Positions 51,910-60,860 are shown, numbered from the stretch's first letter. The stretch is DNA of 64,000 nt from Rhizobium sophoriradicis (GCF_003939025.1 NZ_RQIH01000014.1:124001-188000); one strand, 5' to 3'. Notes: a model not told the origin generated them from the letters alone. A program made the numbers and translations.

Positions 51910-53292
51910 ATGACAAGCGCCCGAATGCCTTCACGCCGCGACATGCTTCTCTTTCTCGCCGCCTCGGCGGTTGCGGGCGGGACATCGCGCGCGTTTGCCT
52001 CACCGCTGACGGCCGCCGCCCAGCCCGATCTGCGCGGTGCGATCGACGCGGTGGAATATCGCGCCATTCCCGAAAGCGGCGACCGCAAGGCCCGCAACCT
52101 GGAGCAGATGATCAAACAGGCGGCCGCCGAGAATGTGCCGGTCTTTCTGCCTCCCGGCACATACCGGATCTCCAATCTCACTTTGCCCGACAACACCCGC
52201 ATCACGGGCGTGCCGGGTGCTTCGCGGATCGTCTATTCCGGCGAAGGCCACCTGTTTGCGGCCGAAAATGTGCGGCGCATCGAGCTTTCCAATCTCGTCA
52301 TCGATGGCGGCAACCGCTGGCTCGGGGATTATGCCGGCGGGCTCGTGCAATTTACCGGCGTCGACGAGGTGCTGATCGACAATTGCGAGATAGCAGGCAG
52401 CCGCAAGCACGGCCTGCAGCTGGAGCGCTGCGGCGGGCGGATCGAACGCAGCCGAATCTCGGGTGCGGCTCAATCCGGGCTTTACGCGATCGATTCCGCC
52501 AATCTTTCGGTCATCGGAAACACGATCGCCGATTGCGGCAATGGCGGCATTCTCGTGCATCGCTGGAAGAAGGCGGAAGACGGCACGGTCGTTTCCGGCA
52601 ACCGCATTTCCAATATCCACGCCAATGACGGCGGCACCGGCCAGAACGGCAATGGCATCAACATCTTCCGCGCCGACGGCGTGATGGTGGTGAACAACCA
52701 TATCTCCGATTGCGCCTTTACGGCAATCCGCGCCAACTCGGCCTCGGACATCCAGATCAACAGCAACCAGTGCCGCCGCTCCGGCGAGACGGCGATCTAT
52801 GTCGAATTCGCCTTCGAGGGTGCGGTTGTGTCCGCCAACATGATCGACGGGGCGGCCAACGGCATCTCGATCGCCAATTTTGACGAAGGCGGCAGGCTCT
52901 CCAGCGTCACCGGCAATGTCGTGCGCAACCTGACGCTGAAGGGCCCCTACCAGCACGAGGTCGGCTTCGGCATCGGTATCGCGGCGGAGGCCGATACGCT
53001 GGTGTCGGGCAATGTGATCGAAGGCGCGCCGCGCTGGGGAATGCAGATCGGCTGGGGCGCCTATCTGCGCAATGTCGTCGTCAGCGGCAATGTCGTGCGC
53101 AAGGCCCCGGTCGGTTGCGCCGTCTCGGTGGCCGACGGCGCCGGCACCGCCGTCATCACCGACAATGTTTTCCAAGAAACCACCGGCGGCGCGGTTCTCG
53201 GCTTCGAGTGGGAGAAAAAAGTCTCCGGCGAGCTGGCGAACGGCGGCTCGCCCTATGCGCAGCTCACCATCGAGCGCAACCGCATGTCCTGA
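51910..53292 (+). CDS. Tat-exported repetitive beta-helix protein (TIGR03808-like)
   Basis: 460 residues. PSRRDMLLFLAASAVAGGTSRAFA is a clear twin-arginine signal. The body is a right-handed parallel beta-helix: NVPVFLPPGTYRISNLTLPDNTRITG, then repeated units such as LSVIGNTIADCGNGGILV, VMVVNNHISDCAFTAIRA, IQINSNQCRRSGETAIYV and ADTLVSGNVIEGAPRWGMQI. It matches the rhizobial TAT-translocated repetitive protein family. Pectate-lyase-like folds act on polysaccharide, but catalytic residues are not evident. ATG 51925 is an alternative start. Confidence 0.88.
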   Translation: MTSARMPSRRDMLLFLAASAVAGGTSRAFASPLTAAAQPDLRGAIDAVEYRAIPESGDRKARNLEQMIKQAAAENVPVFLPPGTYRISNLTLPDNTRITGVPGASRIVYSGEGHLFAAENVRRIELSNLVIDGGNRWLGDYAGGLVQFTGVDEVLIDNCEIAGSRKHGLQLERCGGRIERSRISGAAQSGLYAIDSANLSVIGNTIADCGNGGILVHRWKKAEDGTVVSGNRISNIHANDGGTGQNGNGINIFRADGVMVVNNHISDCAFTAIRANSASDIQINSNQCRRSGETAIYVEFAFEGAVVSANMIDGAANGISIANFDEGGRLSSVTGNVVRNLTLKGPYQHEVGFGIGIAAEADTLVSGNVIEGAPRWGMQIGWGAYLRNVVVSGNVVRKAPVGCAVSVADGAGTAVITDNVFQETTGGAVLGFEWEKKVSGELANGGSPYAQLTIERNRMS

Positions 53293-53353
53293 CGGACGGG
53301 GCGGCTTTCGACCGCCGGCGGTAAGACCTCACGCACTTGAATTCATAGTGTCG

Positions 53354-53818
53354 TCACTGCGTCTGATAGGTGCCGGTGATGGTCGCTTCCGCCAAGGCAT
53401 GTTTCTTTGCCTCCGCCCACATGGCGCTGATGCCGGCGGCATCGGGTGTCAGAAGCTTCGGCACGTCGAGGGCGGCGAGGCGGAAGATATAATGATGCGG
53501 GCGATCGCCGGCCGGCGGTTGCGGGCCGTCGTAGCGGGCATTGCCGAAATCGTTCTTGTAGAAGCGCGGCGCCTGTTCGGGTGCGGTGTCGACGCTTTCG
53601 GCAAGCTCAGTCCACTGCGCCGGGATATTGGCGATACCGCAGTGGCGGAAGGTGCCACGAGGGGCATCCGGATCCTCGACCACCAGAGCAAAGCTCCTGG
53701 TCTCGTCGGGGGCGCCGCTCCAGGCAAGCGGCGGAAAGAGATTCTCGCCCGCGCGCGCATATTTCTTAGGGATTGGCTGATCCTGCGCGAAGGCTTTGCT
53801 GATCAATGTCAAAGTCAT
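53354..53818 (-). CDS. YbhB/YbcL family Raf kinase inhibitor-like (PEBP) protein
   Basis: 154 residues with the PEBP fold: NLFPPLAWSGAPDETRSFALVVEDPDAPRGTFRHCGIANIP, then YDGPQPPAGDRPHHYIFRLAALD, carrying the DPDAP and GPxPPxG-H-Y ligand-pocket motifs. No signal peptide, so cytoplasmic. The bacterial role is unknown. The ATG at 53818 has AAAGGAGAATG upstream. It lies 19 bases after a small basic ORF on the same strand. Confidence 0.9.
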   Translation of the reverse strand: MTLTLISKAFAQDQPIPKKYARAGENLFPPLAWSGAPDETRSFALVVEDPDAPRGTFRHCGIANIPAQWTELAESVDTAPEQAPRFYKNDFGNARYDGPQPPAGDRPHHYIFRLAALDVPKLLTPDAAGISAMWAEAKKHALAEATITGTYQTQ

Positions 53819-53837
53819 GACATTCTCCTTTGTCTCC

Positions 53838-54077
53838 TCAGGGACGGCCTCTTCCCTTCTTATGCTCGCTTTCCTGGTTGCGGCCGCGCATGATCGCGCG
53901 ATCGTCGTTTCCGGTATCCGGATCCGGCTTCAGATCGCCTCCCTTGCGATGCGCCTGCCTCGCCTGTGGATTGCGCTGCAGATCTGCTGCGGCATCGAAA
54001 TCCTCACCGGCATTTGCCGTCTTCTCGCGTTTTTCGATGACGCGAAGCTGCTGTTCATGCGTCTTCTTCCCCGTCAT
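53838..54077 (-). CDS. Small hydrophilic hypothetical protein
   Basis: 79 residues from ATG 54077, with a strong AAGGAGGAATG upstream. The sequence is very hydrophilic: TGKKTHEQQLRVIEKREKT, then DFDAAADLQRNPQARQAHRKGGD, LKPDPDTGNDD, and a Lys/Arg/Gly tail. It is probably disordered and may contact nucleic acid. It precedes the PEBP gene by 19 bases, so they are likely co-transcribed. No family is recognised. Confidence 0.6.
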   Translation of the reverse strand: MTGKKTHEQQLRVIEKREKTANAGEDFDAAADLQRNPQARQAHRKGGDLKPDPDTGNDDRAIMRGRNQESEHKKGRGRP

Positions 54078-54272
54078 GACATTCCTCCTTGCTGAGAACG
54101 CACTCCTGCTTTCGACGCCTTGACGGCGCCAGCCTCTGAGGCTCGAACCCGCTGGCCTACGCATTGTTCCGCCAGCCCGGGCGTATCAAAAGCTTTCATC
54201 GTCCCATCAGTGGCGGAGGCTTTTCCGCGGGAGGTGCGGCGTTTACGATTTCTCCCGACACATCGAGGGGAT

Positions 54273-54944
54273 ATGGTCATGCTGACAATCTATGGGGTCT
54301 ATCGATCGCGCGCCTCGCGCGTTTACTGGGTGGCGGAAGAGCTCGGGCTCGAGTTCCGCTCGGTGCCGGTGCTGCAGGCCAGGCGGCTCGCCGATCCGCT
54401 CGCCGCAGAAGCGCCGCTCAACACGCACTCGGCCGATTTCACCGCCGTCAACCCAATGGCGCAGATCCCCAGCATTCGCGACGGCGACTTCGTCATGCAC
54501 GAATCACTGGCGATCACTCTCTACCTCGCTCGCAAACACGGCGGGCCGCTTTCCGGACAAACCGTCGAGGAAGACGGATTGCTGACGATGTGGACGGTCT
54601 GGGCGGCCTCCCAGGTCGAGCTGCATTCGGTCAGGATCGTGCTGACCTATGATAACGGCCTCGAAAACAGCGCCGAGGGCAAGGAAACCATCGCCGCCGC
54701 ATGTTATGGCCTGCGCCGGCCGCTCGCGGCGCTCGAAGGCCAGCTTTCAGGCCGGCAATGGATCGTCGGCGACCGCTTCACTGTCGCTGACCTCAACCTC
54801 GCCGAGGTGCTGCGTTATGCCCAGAGCGAGGCAGAGCTTTTCGATGCGCATCCGAACATCAAGGCGTGGATCGAGCGCTGCCAGTCCCGCCCCGCCTACA
54901 AGGCAATGCAGGCGGCCCGCAGCAAGGAACCGGTCGAGGTCTGA
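54273..54944 (+). CDS. Glutathione S-transferase family protein
   Basis: 223 residues from ATG 54273, with GAGGGGAT upstream. Thioredoxin-like half: MLTIYGVYRSRASRVYWVAEELGLEFRSVPV, with FTAVNPMAQIPSIRDGDFVMHESLAITLYLARKHG forming the glutathione site. The C-terminal helices include VGDRFTVADLNLAEVLRYAQ. The start Ser/Arg region (YRSRASR) is typical of nu/theta-like bacterial GSTs. Substrate unknown. It is a single gene, convergent with the pit operon. Confidence 0.85.
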   Translation: MVMLTIYGVYRSRASRVYWVAEELGLEFRSVPVLQARRLADPLAAEAPLNTHSADFTAVNPMAQIPSIRDGDFVMHESLAITLYLARKHGGPLSGQTVEEDGLLTMWTVWAASQVELHSVRIVLTYDNGLENSAEGKETIAAACYGLRRPLAALEGQLSGRQWIVGDRFTVADLNLAEVLRYAQSEAELFDAHPNIKAWIERCQSRPAYKAMQAARSKEPVEV

Positions 54945-55024
54945 GGGCGACGGTAGAATTCAGCGTCCCGTGCGCTCGGGCACGATCCGGAATTCAGGCC
55001 GGCACCGGCTGACATCACCACCTT

Positions 55025-56029
55025 CTATTGCAGCAGCGATGCCAGACCGTAGAAGGATGCAGACACCGCTGCAGCCGCCGGCATCGTGACAATCCAGGCG
55101 ATCACGATGTTGCCAGCCAGCCCCCAGCGCACGGCTGAAACACGGCGTGCAGCGCCCACTCCGATGATTGCGCCGGTGATGGTGTGCGTGGTCGAGACGG
55201 GAATGCCGAGCCAAGTCGCCCCGAATAGCGTCAATGCACCGCCCGTCTCGGCGCAGAACCCCTGCATCGGATTGAGCCGCGTGATTTTCGACCCCATGGT
55301 ATGAACGATCCGCCAACCGCCAAAGAGCGTTCCGAGCGCCATCGCCGCTTGGCAGGAAATGACAACCCAGAACGGCACGTAGAAGGTCGAGCCGAGATAT
55401 CCCTGGCTGAACAGGAGCACTGAGATGATGCCCATCGTCTTCTGCGCATCGTTTCCGCCGTGGCCGAGCGAATAGAGCGATGCTGAAACGAACTGCATCA
55501 CGCGAAAGGTCCGATCGACCGCAAAGGGCGTCTGCCGAATGAACGACCACGAGACGGTGAGCACCAGCAGCAGCGCCAGGAAGAAGCCGATGGCCGGGGA
55601 AAGGAAAATCGCGCCGACCGTCTTGAGAAGCCCGCTCCAGACAATCGCGCTGAAGCCCACCTTGGCCAAACCGGCGCCCACCAGTCCGCCGATAAGCGCA
55701 TGCGACGAGCTGGACGGAATTCCGAAGATCCAGGTGAGGATGTTCCAGATGATCGCCCCCATCAGCGCGGAGAAGATCACTTGCGGCGATACGATCGCTG
55801 GGTCGATGATGCCGGTCCCCAGCGTCTCAGCCACATGCAAGCCGAAAAACAGGAAGGCAATGAAGTTGAAGAATGCCGCCCAGGCGACTGCATATTGTGG
55901 TCGAAGCACGCGGGTCGACACGATAGTGGCGATGGAATTGGCCGCATCGTGGAGGCCGTTGAGAAAGTCGAAGAAAAGGGCGACAAGAACCAGGCCGGCG
56001 AGCAGCGGGAAAGCGAGAGACGCATCCAT
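55025..56029 (-). CDS. pit: Low-affinity inorganic phosphate transporter
   Basis: 334 residues with about ten hydrophobic segments. PiT-family halves are visible: FFDFLNGLHDAANSIATIVSTRVL with the GlxDxxN-type motif, IFGIPSSSSHALIGGLVGAGLAKVG, and the second half SLGHGGNDAQKTMGIISVLL and WLGIPVSTTHTITGAIIGVGAARR. It takes up phosphate by ion symport in the inner membrane. Its start overlaps the DUF47 stop by one base (TGATG). In S. meliloti the matching orfA-pit operon is repressed by PhoB under phosphate limitation. Confidence 0.93.
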   Translation of the reverse strand: MDASLAFPLLAGLVLVALFFDFLNGLHDAANSIATIVSTRVLRPQYAVAWAAFFNFIAFLFFGLHVAETLGTGIIDPAIVSPQVIFSALMGAIIWNILTWIFGIPSSSSHALIGGLVGAGLAKVGFSAIVWSGLLKTVGAIFLSPAIGFFLALLLVLTVSWSFIRQTPFAVDRTFRVMQFVSASLYSLGHGGNDAQKTMGIISVLLFSQGYLGSTFYVPFWVVISCQAAMALGTLFGGWRIVHTMGSKITRLNPMQGFCAETGGALTLFGATWLGIPVSTTHTITGAIIGVGAARRVSAVRWGLAGNIVIAWIVTMPAAAAVSASFYGLASLLQ

Positions 56030-56673
56030 CAGACGTTCTCGATGAGGATGCCGCTGATCTCATTGGCGACATCCTCGAAGCGGTCGACGACTTTCTCCAG
56101 CTCCGCGTAGATTTCGCTGCCGATCAGGTAGGCCATCGCATTGCCGGCAGCGCCATGATGCAAGAACAGCTCCTTCAGTCCTTGGTCATAGAGTTCGTCG
56201 GAACGGCCTTCCACCCGCGTAACCTCTTCCGCAATGGCGGAAAGACGCTGCGCATTGGCGCCCACCCTGTTGAGAAGCGGTATCGCTTCGGCGATCAACT
56301 TCGCAGCCTTGACGATTTCGCCGCCCATCTGCTGCATGAGCGGATCGAAGCTCGACTGCTCGAACAGGCGGATAGTCTTGACCGTCTTATGCATCATGTC
56401 GATTGCATCATCCATCGACTGGATCAGGTCCTTGATGTCGCCACGGTCAAAAGGTGTGATGAAGCTTCGACGGACGGCGAGGAGAACCTCGCGGGTGACG
56501 TCGTCGGCTTCGCTTTCCAAGACGACGATGCGTTTGCAGTTTTTCTCGACGTCATTGCCTTTCAAAAGTTCGTCCAAGGCGTGCGCCGCAGCAACGACGG
56601 TTCTCGAGTGGGTGGAAAACATTTCGAAGAACTTATCTTCCCGTGGCATCAGCCTGCGAAAAATGCTCATCAT
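56029..56673 (-). CDS. DUF47 family Pit-associated regulator (OrfA/PhoU-like)
   Basis: 214 residues, all helical: FFEMFSTHSRTVVAAAHALDELLKG, ESEADDVTREVLLAVRRSFITPFDRGDIKDLIQSMDDAIDMMHKTVKTI, the DUF47 (PhoU-like) signature with the acidic metal-binding segments. It is the gene named orfA in S. meliloti and is needed for Pit function. Translation is coupled to pit. A Pho box lies 28-45 bases before its start codon, where PhoB binding would block the promoter. Confidence 0.92.
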   Translation of the reverse strand: MMSIFRRLMPREDKFFEMFSTHSRTVVAAAHALDELLKGNDVEKNCKRIVVLESEADDVTREVLLAVRRSFITPFDRGDIKDLIQSMDDAIDMMHKTVKTIRLFEQSSFDPLMQQMGGEIVKAAKLIAEAIPLLNRVGANAQRLSAIAEEVTRVEGRSDELYDQGLKELFLHHGAAGNAMAYLIGSEIYAELEKVVDRFEDVANEISGILIENV

Positions 56674-56701
56674 GCCAGCGGACCTTCCTCGTGCGGCTGA
56701 T

Positions 56702-56718
56702 TGTCATAAATCTGTCAT
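56702..56718 (+). promoter_or_regulatory. Pho box (PhoB binding site)
   Basis: TGTCATAAATCTGTCAT contains two TGTCAT direct repeats starting 11 bases apart (56702 and 56713), matching the Pho box consensus almost exactly. On the plus strand it is about 50 bases before the NUDIX start; on the minus strand it is close to the DUF47-pit promoter. The direction of the repeats points towards the NUDIX gene. Confidence 0.85.
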
Positions 56719-56769
56719 AAACACGCCCGGACTGGTGAAGCAACAGGCAAATTCGGCACACTCATCGCC

Positions 56770-57321
56770 ATGAAGTCCGCAAAAAAACGCAGCAAGCCCC
56801 GACCGGACAAGTCTCAGCCATTGCTACGGCAGCTTGCCGCCGTCCCGGCCAAGTTGTTCTCCGGCGCCTTTCGCCAACAGTACGGCGCGCTCTGCTTCCG
56901 CCACGCTAAAGGTGGTGCCGGGATTGAGATTCTGGTGATTACATCGCGCGAAAGCGCGCGCTGGGTTATTCCGAAGGGATGGCCGATGAAAGGCAAAAAG
57001 CCTTTCGAAGCGGCGGCAATCGAAGCCTGGGAGGAGGCCGGCGTGAGCGGAGCGGTGAGGAAGAAACCGGTCGGCCACTATACCTATCTAAAAGAATTGG
57101 ACGATGGCGACGTCGTCCCCTGCATCGTCGACGTGTTCCAGGTTGAGGTCACCGAGATCAGCGACGGCTTCAAGGAGCACGGCCAGCGGGTTCTGGCATG
57201 GGTCAGCCCCGATGAGGCGGCAAGACGTGTTCGCGAGATCGAACTCAAATCGCTGCTCGTGGACTTCAAGGTTCGCGGTCGCAAGAAGGCCGCCCGTAAC
57301 AAATTAAACCCGGAAGGATGA
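56770..57321 (+). CDS. NUDIX hydrolase, diphosphoinositol-polyphosphate-phosphohydrolase-like
   Basis: 183 residues with a basic N-terminal tail (KKRSKPRPDKSQP). The fold has QYGALCFRHAKGGAGIEILVITSRESARWVIPKGWPMKG, then PFEAAAIEAWEEAGVSG. The NUDIX box keeps the glutamates of EAWEEAG but has Ile where Arg is usual. The region RWVIPKGWP is typical of DIPP-type enzymes acting on diphosphoinositol phosphates, diadenosine polyphosphates or short polyphosphate. A Pho box 50 bases upstream, shared with pit, suggests PhoB control. The substrate is inferred. Confidence 0.85.
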   Translation: MKSAKKRSKPRPDKSQPLLRQLAAVPAKLFSGAFRQQYGALCFRHAKGGAGIEILVITSRESARWVIPKGWPMKGKKPFEAAAIEAWEEAGVSGAVRKKPVGHYTYLKELDDGDVVPCIVDVFQVEVTEISDGFKEHGQRVLAWVSPDEAARRVREIELKSLLVDFKVRGRKKAARNKLNPEG

Positions 57322-57340
57322 GGCAAAGGCCGATTACAGG

Positions 57341-58237
57341 CTATCGGAACAGCGTCAGCGTGCCGGCCATTTCCTGACGGATCCAGGCCTTGAAATCCCT
57401 GACCTTCTTGGGCTCACGCGCACCCTCGGCGGTGATGAAATAATGGCCGAAGCCGGTCTTTGCGCGGATGCCGAACGGGGCCGCCAGCCGACCTTCGGCA
57501 AGCGCAAAGTGGGCGAGGGTCTGCCAGGCAAGCATGACGCCCTGGCCGGCGATCGCCGCATCGAGGCAGAGCGAGGCGTCGTTGAAGACATGGCGCGTCG
57601 CAAGCGTCGCGCCCGACAGTCCCGCTTCCCGCATCCAGACTTCCCAGCTGAACATGGCGCGGCCATCGATGATGGCAGGCAATGTCAGGATATCGGCGGG
57701 CTCTTTCAATGTCGCCGCCATCTCGGGCGAGCAGACCGGAAAGACCTCCTGTTGCAGCAGCAGCTCGGCCTTCACGTCAGGCCATCTGCCAGTACCGACG
57801 CGGATGCCGATATCGACATCGCCGAGAGCGGGTTTGACGAGATTGGTCGTCGCATCCAGCCGCAGCTTAATGTCGGGATGGCGCTCGGCGAAGCGGTCGA
57901 GCCGGCAGACGAGCCAGCGGGCGGCAAAGACCGGGGCGACCGAGATGGTCAGGATCGTATCGTCCTTGCGGCTGGCGATCGACACCGCCGCCGAAAGTCG
58001 GGCGAAACCCTCGTCGAGTGCTGAAAGCACCGGCCGGCCGGCTTCGGTGGCGATCATGCCGCGAGCGGTGCGCTCGAAGATCACCTGCCCCAGCTGTGCC
58101 TCAGCCTTGATCACCTGCTGGCTGACGGCGCCGACCGAGACGCCAAGCTCTTCGGCGGCCGCCTGCAGCGAGCCGAGACGGCCGACCGCCTCCAGCGCCC
58201 TGAGGCCGTTGAGATGGACCGTGTTGAGGTTCTTCAT
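57341..58237 (-). CDS. LysR family regulator (GcvA-like)
   Basis: 298 residues. HTH: VHLNGLRALEAVGRLGSLQAAAEELGVSVGAVSQQVIKAEAQLGQVIFERTARGM (about 7-62). The effector domain has ISVAPVFAARWLVCRLDRFAERHPDIKLRL and ALGDVDIGIRVGTGRWPDVKAELLL, the GcvA-like ligand pocket pattern. It is divergent from a small ORF and a YjbR gene; its target is not obvious. It converges on the NUDIX gene with 19 bases between stops. Confidence 0.88.
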   Translation of the reverse strand: MKNLNTVHLNGLRALEAVGRLGSLQAAAEELGVSVGAVSQQVIKAEAQLGQVIFERTARGMIATEAGRPVLSALDEGFARLSAAVSIASRKDDTILTISVAPVFAARWLVCRLDRFAERHPDIKLRLDATTNLVKPALGDVDIGIRVGTGRWPDVKAELLLQQEVFPVCSPEMAATLKEPADILTLPAIIDGRAMFSWEVWMREAGLSGATLATRHVFNDASLCLDAAIAGQGVMLAWQTLAHFALAEGRLAAPFGIRAKTGFGHYFITAEGAREPKKVRDFKAWIRQEMAGTLTLFR

Positions 58238-58349
58238 ATAGTTTTTCTATAGCAGCGCCGCGGTAAACTCAATTGAAATTCCGCCCAAGTAAGCCGAGAT
58301 TACAGCATACGATCATGACCCAGCACCGCTGGAGAAAGCGAGGCCTGCC

Positions 58350-58550
58350 GTGTCGTTTCTGAAGTTTTTCTTGAAGCCTATTGGTGCTATCAGCAGGACG
58401 CAACCTGCCAATACCCCGACCTGGGAGGAGGATCCGCTGCGCCATCCAGAGGTCGAGCGCATGTCGCTGCGCGAAATCGCCGATCTGCCGCTTGGGGCGG
58501 AGACCGGTTTTCATGCAGAGGCGAAACCGCCCCTGGCGAAATGCGCGTGA
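58350..58550 (+). CDS. Small hypothetical protein
   Basis: 66 residues from a GTG at 58350, with GAAAGCGAGG upstream. It begins with hydrophobic and basic residues (SFLKFFLKPIGAISR) and has the pattern DPLRHPEVERMSLREIADLPLG, typical of small conserved rhizobial ORFs of unknown role. It lies 38 bases before the YjbR gene on the same strand. No domain is assigned. Confidence 0.5.
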   Translation: MSFLKFFLKPIGAISRTQPANTPTWEEDPLRHPEVERMSLREIADLPLGAETGFHAEAKPPLAKCA

Positions 58551-58588
58551 CATCGTGCTAAGTTTCCCCCGAAAAAAGGGGCGGGACA

Positions 58589-58954
58589 ATGGCCGGCGAA
58601 GTCGACCTTATCTTCGGGCGCTTGAAGCGGCTGGCGGCGGAGGGCGGCCTGCCCGCGGTCGAGGAGAGCACCTCCTACGGCAATCCGGCGCTGAAGGCTG
58701 CCGGCAAGAGTTTTGTGGCGGTGAAAAACCCCGAGACGATCGTCATCTCGATTTCGCTCGACGACAAGGATCACCTCCTGGAAATGGCACCCGAGATCTA
58801 CTTCCAGACCGATCATTATGTCGGCTGGCCGTATTTGCCGGTACGCGCCGCCCTGATCGGCGACGAGGAATTGCGGCTGCGGCTGATCGGCGCCTGGCTG
58901 TTCCGGGCGCCGAAGAAGTTGGCCGATCGTTTCGGGCGTCAGCCGCAGTCATAG
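58589..58954 (+). CDS. MmcQ/YjbR family DNA-binding protein
   Basis: 121 residues with the YjbR cystatin-like fold: VEESTSYGNPALKAAGKSFVAV, then ETIVISISLDDKDHLLEMAPEIYFQTDHYVGWPYLPVRA. The late segment GDEELRLRLIGAWLFRAPKKLADRFG is characteristic. Homologues bind DNA or are of unknown role. Its start follows GGGGCGGGACA. It probably follows the small ORF on one transcript. Confidence 0.85.
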   Translation: MAGEVDLIFGRLKRLAAEGGLPAVEESTSYGNPALKAAGKSFVAVKNPETIVISISLDDKDHLLEMAPEIYFQTDHYVGWPYLPVRAALIGDEELRLRLIGAWLFRAPKKLADRFGRQPQS

Positions 58955-59151
58955 GCGGGCGCGCTGGATGGCGGGCGCCGCAACCGCGGGCGTGGGCGCT
59001 GATCTTTTGAAGCAAAAAAGCAGGAGAGCGAATCTGAAAGATCGCGCCTTGCTTCAGGCAACGGTCTCGCAAAAAGCGATCGCGCAGGGTAAGCCTCTCT
59101 GGCAATATACGCATCTCCGCATCGATCGACAGTCCATCCAGGAGGCCCAGC

Positions 59152-59991
59152 ATGAACGCCGACGTCGCCTTGGTCACCGGCGCAAGCCGCGGCATTGGCC
59201 GCGGCATCGCACTTGCTTTGCTTGCCGAAGGGTTCACGGTGCATGTGACCGCCAGGACGCGTTTCGAGGCAGAGGCACAGCAAGCCGGATCGGCGGGCTC
59301 ACTCGAGGGGCTCGAGCTCGAAGCGGCAAAACTGCCGGGACGCATCGTCGTCCACCGATGCGATCACGGCAAGGAGGCCGACACCGAGCGTGTGGCCGAC
59401 GCCATACGGGCGGGCGGCAGGCTCGATATTCTGGTGAACAATGCCTGGCCGGGTTACGAGAACATGGTCGAAGACGGGGATTTCACCTGGCCCCACCCGT
59501 TCTGGCAGCAGCCGGCCTGGCGATGGGAGGCGATGATCGGCACTGCGCTGAGAGGGGCTTTCATGATGTCGCGGGCGGTCGCTCCGCTGATGATCTCGGC
59601 GCGACGAGGCCTGATCGTCAACATTTCCTTCTGGGCGGCTCAGCTCTACGAGGGCAATGCAATCTACGGCATCGCCAAGGCTGCCGCCGACAAGATGGCC
59701 GCGGATTTCGCGCATGAGCTGCGCTCTCACAATGTCGCGGCGATCGCGCTCTATCCGGGACTGGTGCGCACCGAAGCCGTTCTTGAGAATGCCGAATATT
59801 TCGACATGAGCAATTCGGAATCGCCTCAGTTCATCGGCCACGTCATAGCGGGGCTGTGGCGAGACCCGGCGCTGATGTTGAAATCCGGGACAGTCTCGGT
59901 TGCGGCCGCGTTGGCGCGGGAATATGGCATCGCCGACGTCGACGGCTACCGGCCGGTTCCCCTCTCCGCCGGAGACTTTGCCCGGGACTGA
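59152..59991 (+). CDS. Short-chain dehydrogenase/reductase (SDR)
   Basis: 279 residues. The NAD(P) motif is VTGASRGIGRGIALAL, and NNAWPG occupies the NNAG position. The catalytic set is Ser in NISFWAAQLYEGNAIYGIAKAA with the Tyr and Lys of YxxxK. This is close to the DHRS1-like SDR group. It reduces or oxidises a hydroxyl/keto pair; the substrate is unknown. CAGGAGGCC precedes the ATG. It is a single gene with a 200-base gap upstream that has no clear feature. Confidence 0.9.
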   Translation: MNADVALVTGASRGIGRGIALALLAEGFTVHVTARTRFEAEAQQAGSAGSLEGLELEAAKLPGRIVVHRCDHGKEADTERVADAIRAGGRLDILVNNAWPGYENMVEDGDFTWPHPFWQQPAWRWEAMIGTALRGAFMMSRAVAPLMISARRGLIVNISFWAAQLYEGNAIYGIAKAAADKMAADFAHELRSHNVAAIALYPGLVRTEAVLENAEYFDMSNSESPQFIGHVIAGLWRDPALMLKSGTVSVAAALAREYGIADVDGYRPVPLSAGDFARD

Positions 59992-60217
59992 AGTTGCTTC
60001 GGCTGGCCATCAGGCGGAGCTGCCGAAGCTGAAAGCCGTTGAAAAATCGGGATCGCGATGATATCGCTGCATCGGGTCTGCAGTTCACCCAGGCATCGCC
60101 GTTCTCCGGAACACGCTAAACCTGACAATGACGAAGATATGGACACCGATCCCGTGCCATGTCGGAAGGGCGATCACCGATAATCCATCCCGGAACGGCA
60201 CGACCAAAGGATAGGTC

Positions 60218-60769
60218 ATGTCCAGAAAACCCATTCCACTCACGGTGGGCGACACGTCGGCATTTGCCAAGTCGCTGCGCCTGCAGCTCGCCGCACATGA
60301 GGGGCTTCCCTCTCACCTCCAGTTCTTGAACATGATGGCGAGGGCCGGTCACGGCAAGTTCCAGAGCCTGCGTGCAAAAACCGGCTCCGGGAGCGAGAAA
60401 GAACCACCCACACCGGCACGTGTTGCCGATGCGGCGATCGATCGCAAGCATATCGAGCGCGTTCGACGCAGTTTTGACGAGGAGCTTCGGCTCATGCGCT
60501 GGCCCTCGCGGCGCATGGACCAGATCACGGCGCTTTGGCTTCTCTGGTCGCGCATTCCCTCCGCAAGGGAAATGTCAGAAAAGGAGGTCAACGCTCTTCT
60601 CCGCGACAGGCACCTGTTTGGAGATCACGCTTTGCTGCGCCGGGAGCTCTGCGAACTCGGCCTGATGAGCCGGACGCGCGACGGCAGCATCTACAGGCGG
60701 GTCGAGCGGCCGATGCAGATACAGGCGGCGACGATCCTGCGTCAGCATTCCTCACGCCAGGCAAACTGA
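60218..60769 (+). CDS. DUF2087 domain protein
   Basis: 183 residues. The N-terminal part (PIPLTVGDTSAFAKSLRLQLAAHEGLPSHLQFLNMMARAGHGKFQSL) looks helical. The C-terminal DUF2087 domain (about 95-170) has RRMDQITALWLLWSRIPSAREMSEKEVNALLRDRHLFGDHALLRRELCELGLMSRTRDGSIYRR, a winged-helix-like motif used by small regulators. Possible DNA binding. A hairpin and T-run follow at 60810-60860. Confidence 0.85.
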   Translation: MSRKPIPLTVGDTSAFAKSLRLQLAAHEGLPSHLQFLNMMARAGHGKFQSLRAKTGSGSEKEPPTPARVADAAIDRKHIERVRRSFDEELRLMRWPSRRMDQITALWLLWSRIPSAREMSEKEVNALLRDRHLFGDHALLRRELCELGLMSRTRDGSIYRRVERPMQIQAATILRQHSSRQAN

Positions 60770-60809
60770 TCGCCATTGCTGAGGCGCCTTTTCGGGAGCT
60801 CACCGTCGT

Positions 60810-60860
60810 TTAAAGCGCGTCGCGATCTTTAGATTCGCCGCGCTTTAAGTCTAGTTTTTT
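60810..60860 (+). terminator. Terminator hairpin after DUF2087 gene
   Basis: TTAAAGCGCG (60810-60819) pairs perfectly with CGCGCTTTAA (60839-60848), and TTTTTT follows at 60855-60860. The same AAAGCGCGTCGCGATCTTTAGATTC type of unit is a common rhizobial intergenic repeat. Confidence 0.7.

Noticed and set aside
54120..54190. tRNA-like stretch: on the minus strand GGTTCGAGCC resembles a T-loop.
   Set aside because: Flanking bases do not form a T stem, acceptor stem or anticodon arm.
54074..54280. Minus-strand ORF of 68 codons overlapping the GST start region.
   Set aside because: No ribosome site or domain; it overlaps the leader of the GST gene and the small hydrophilic gene.
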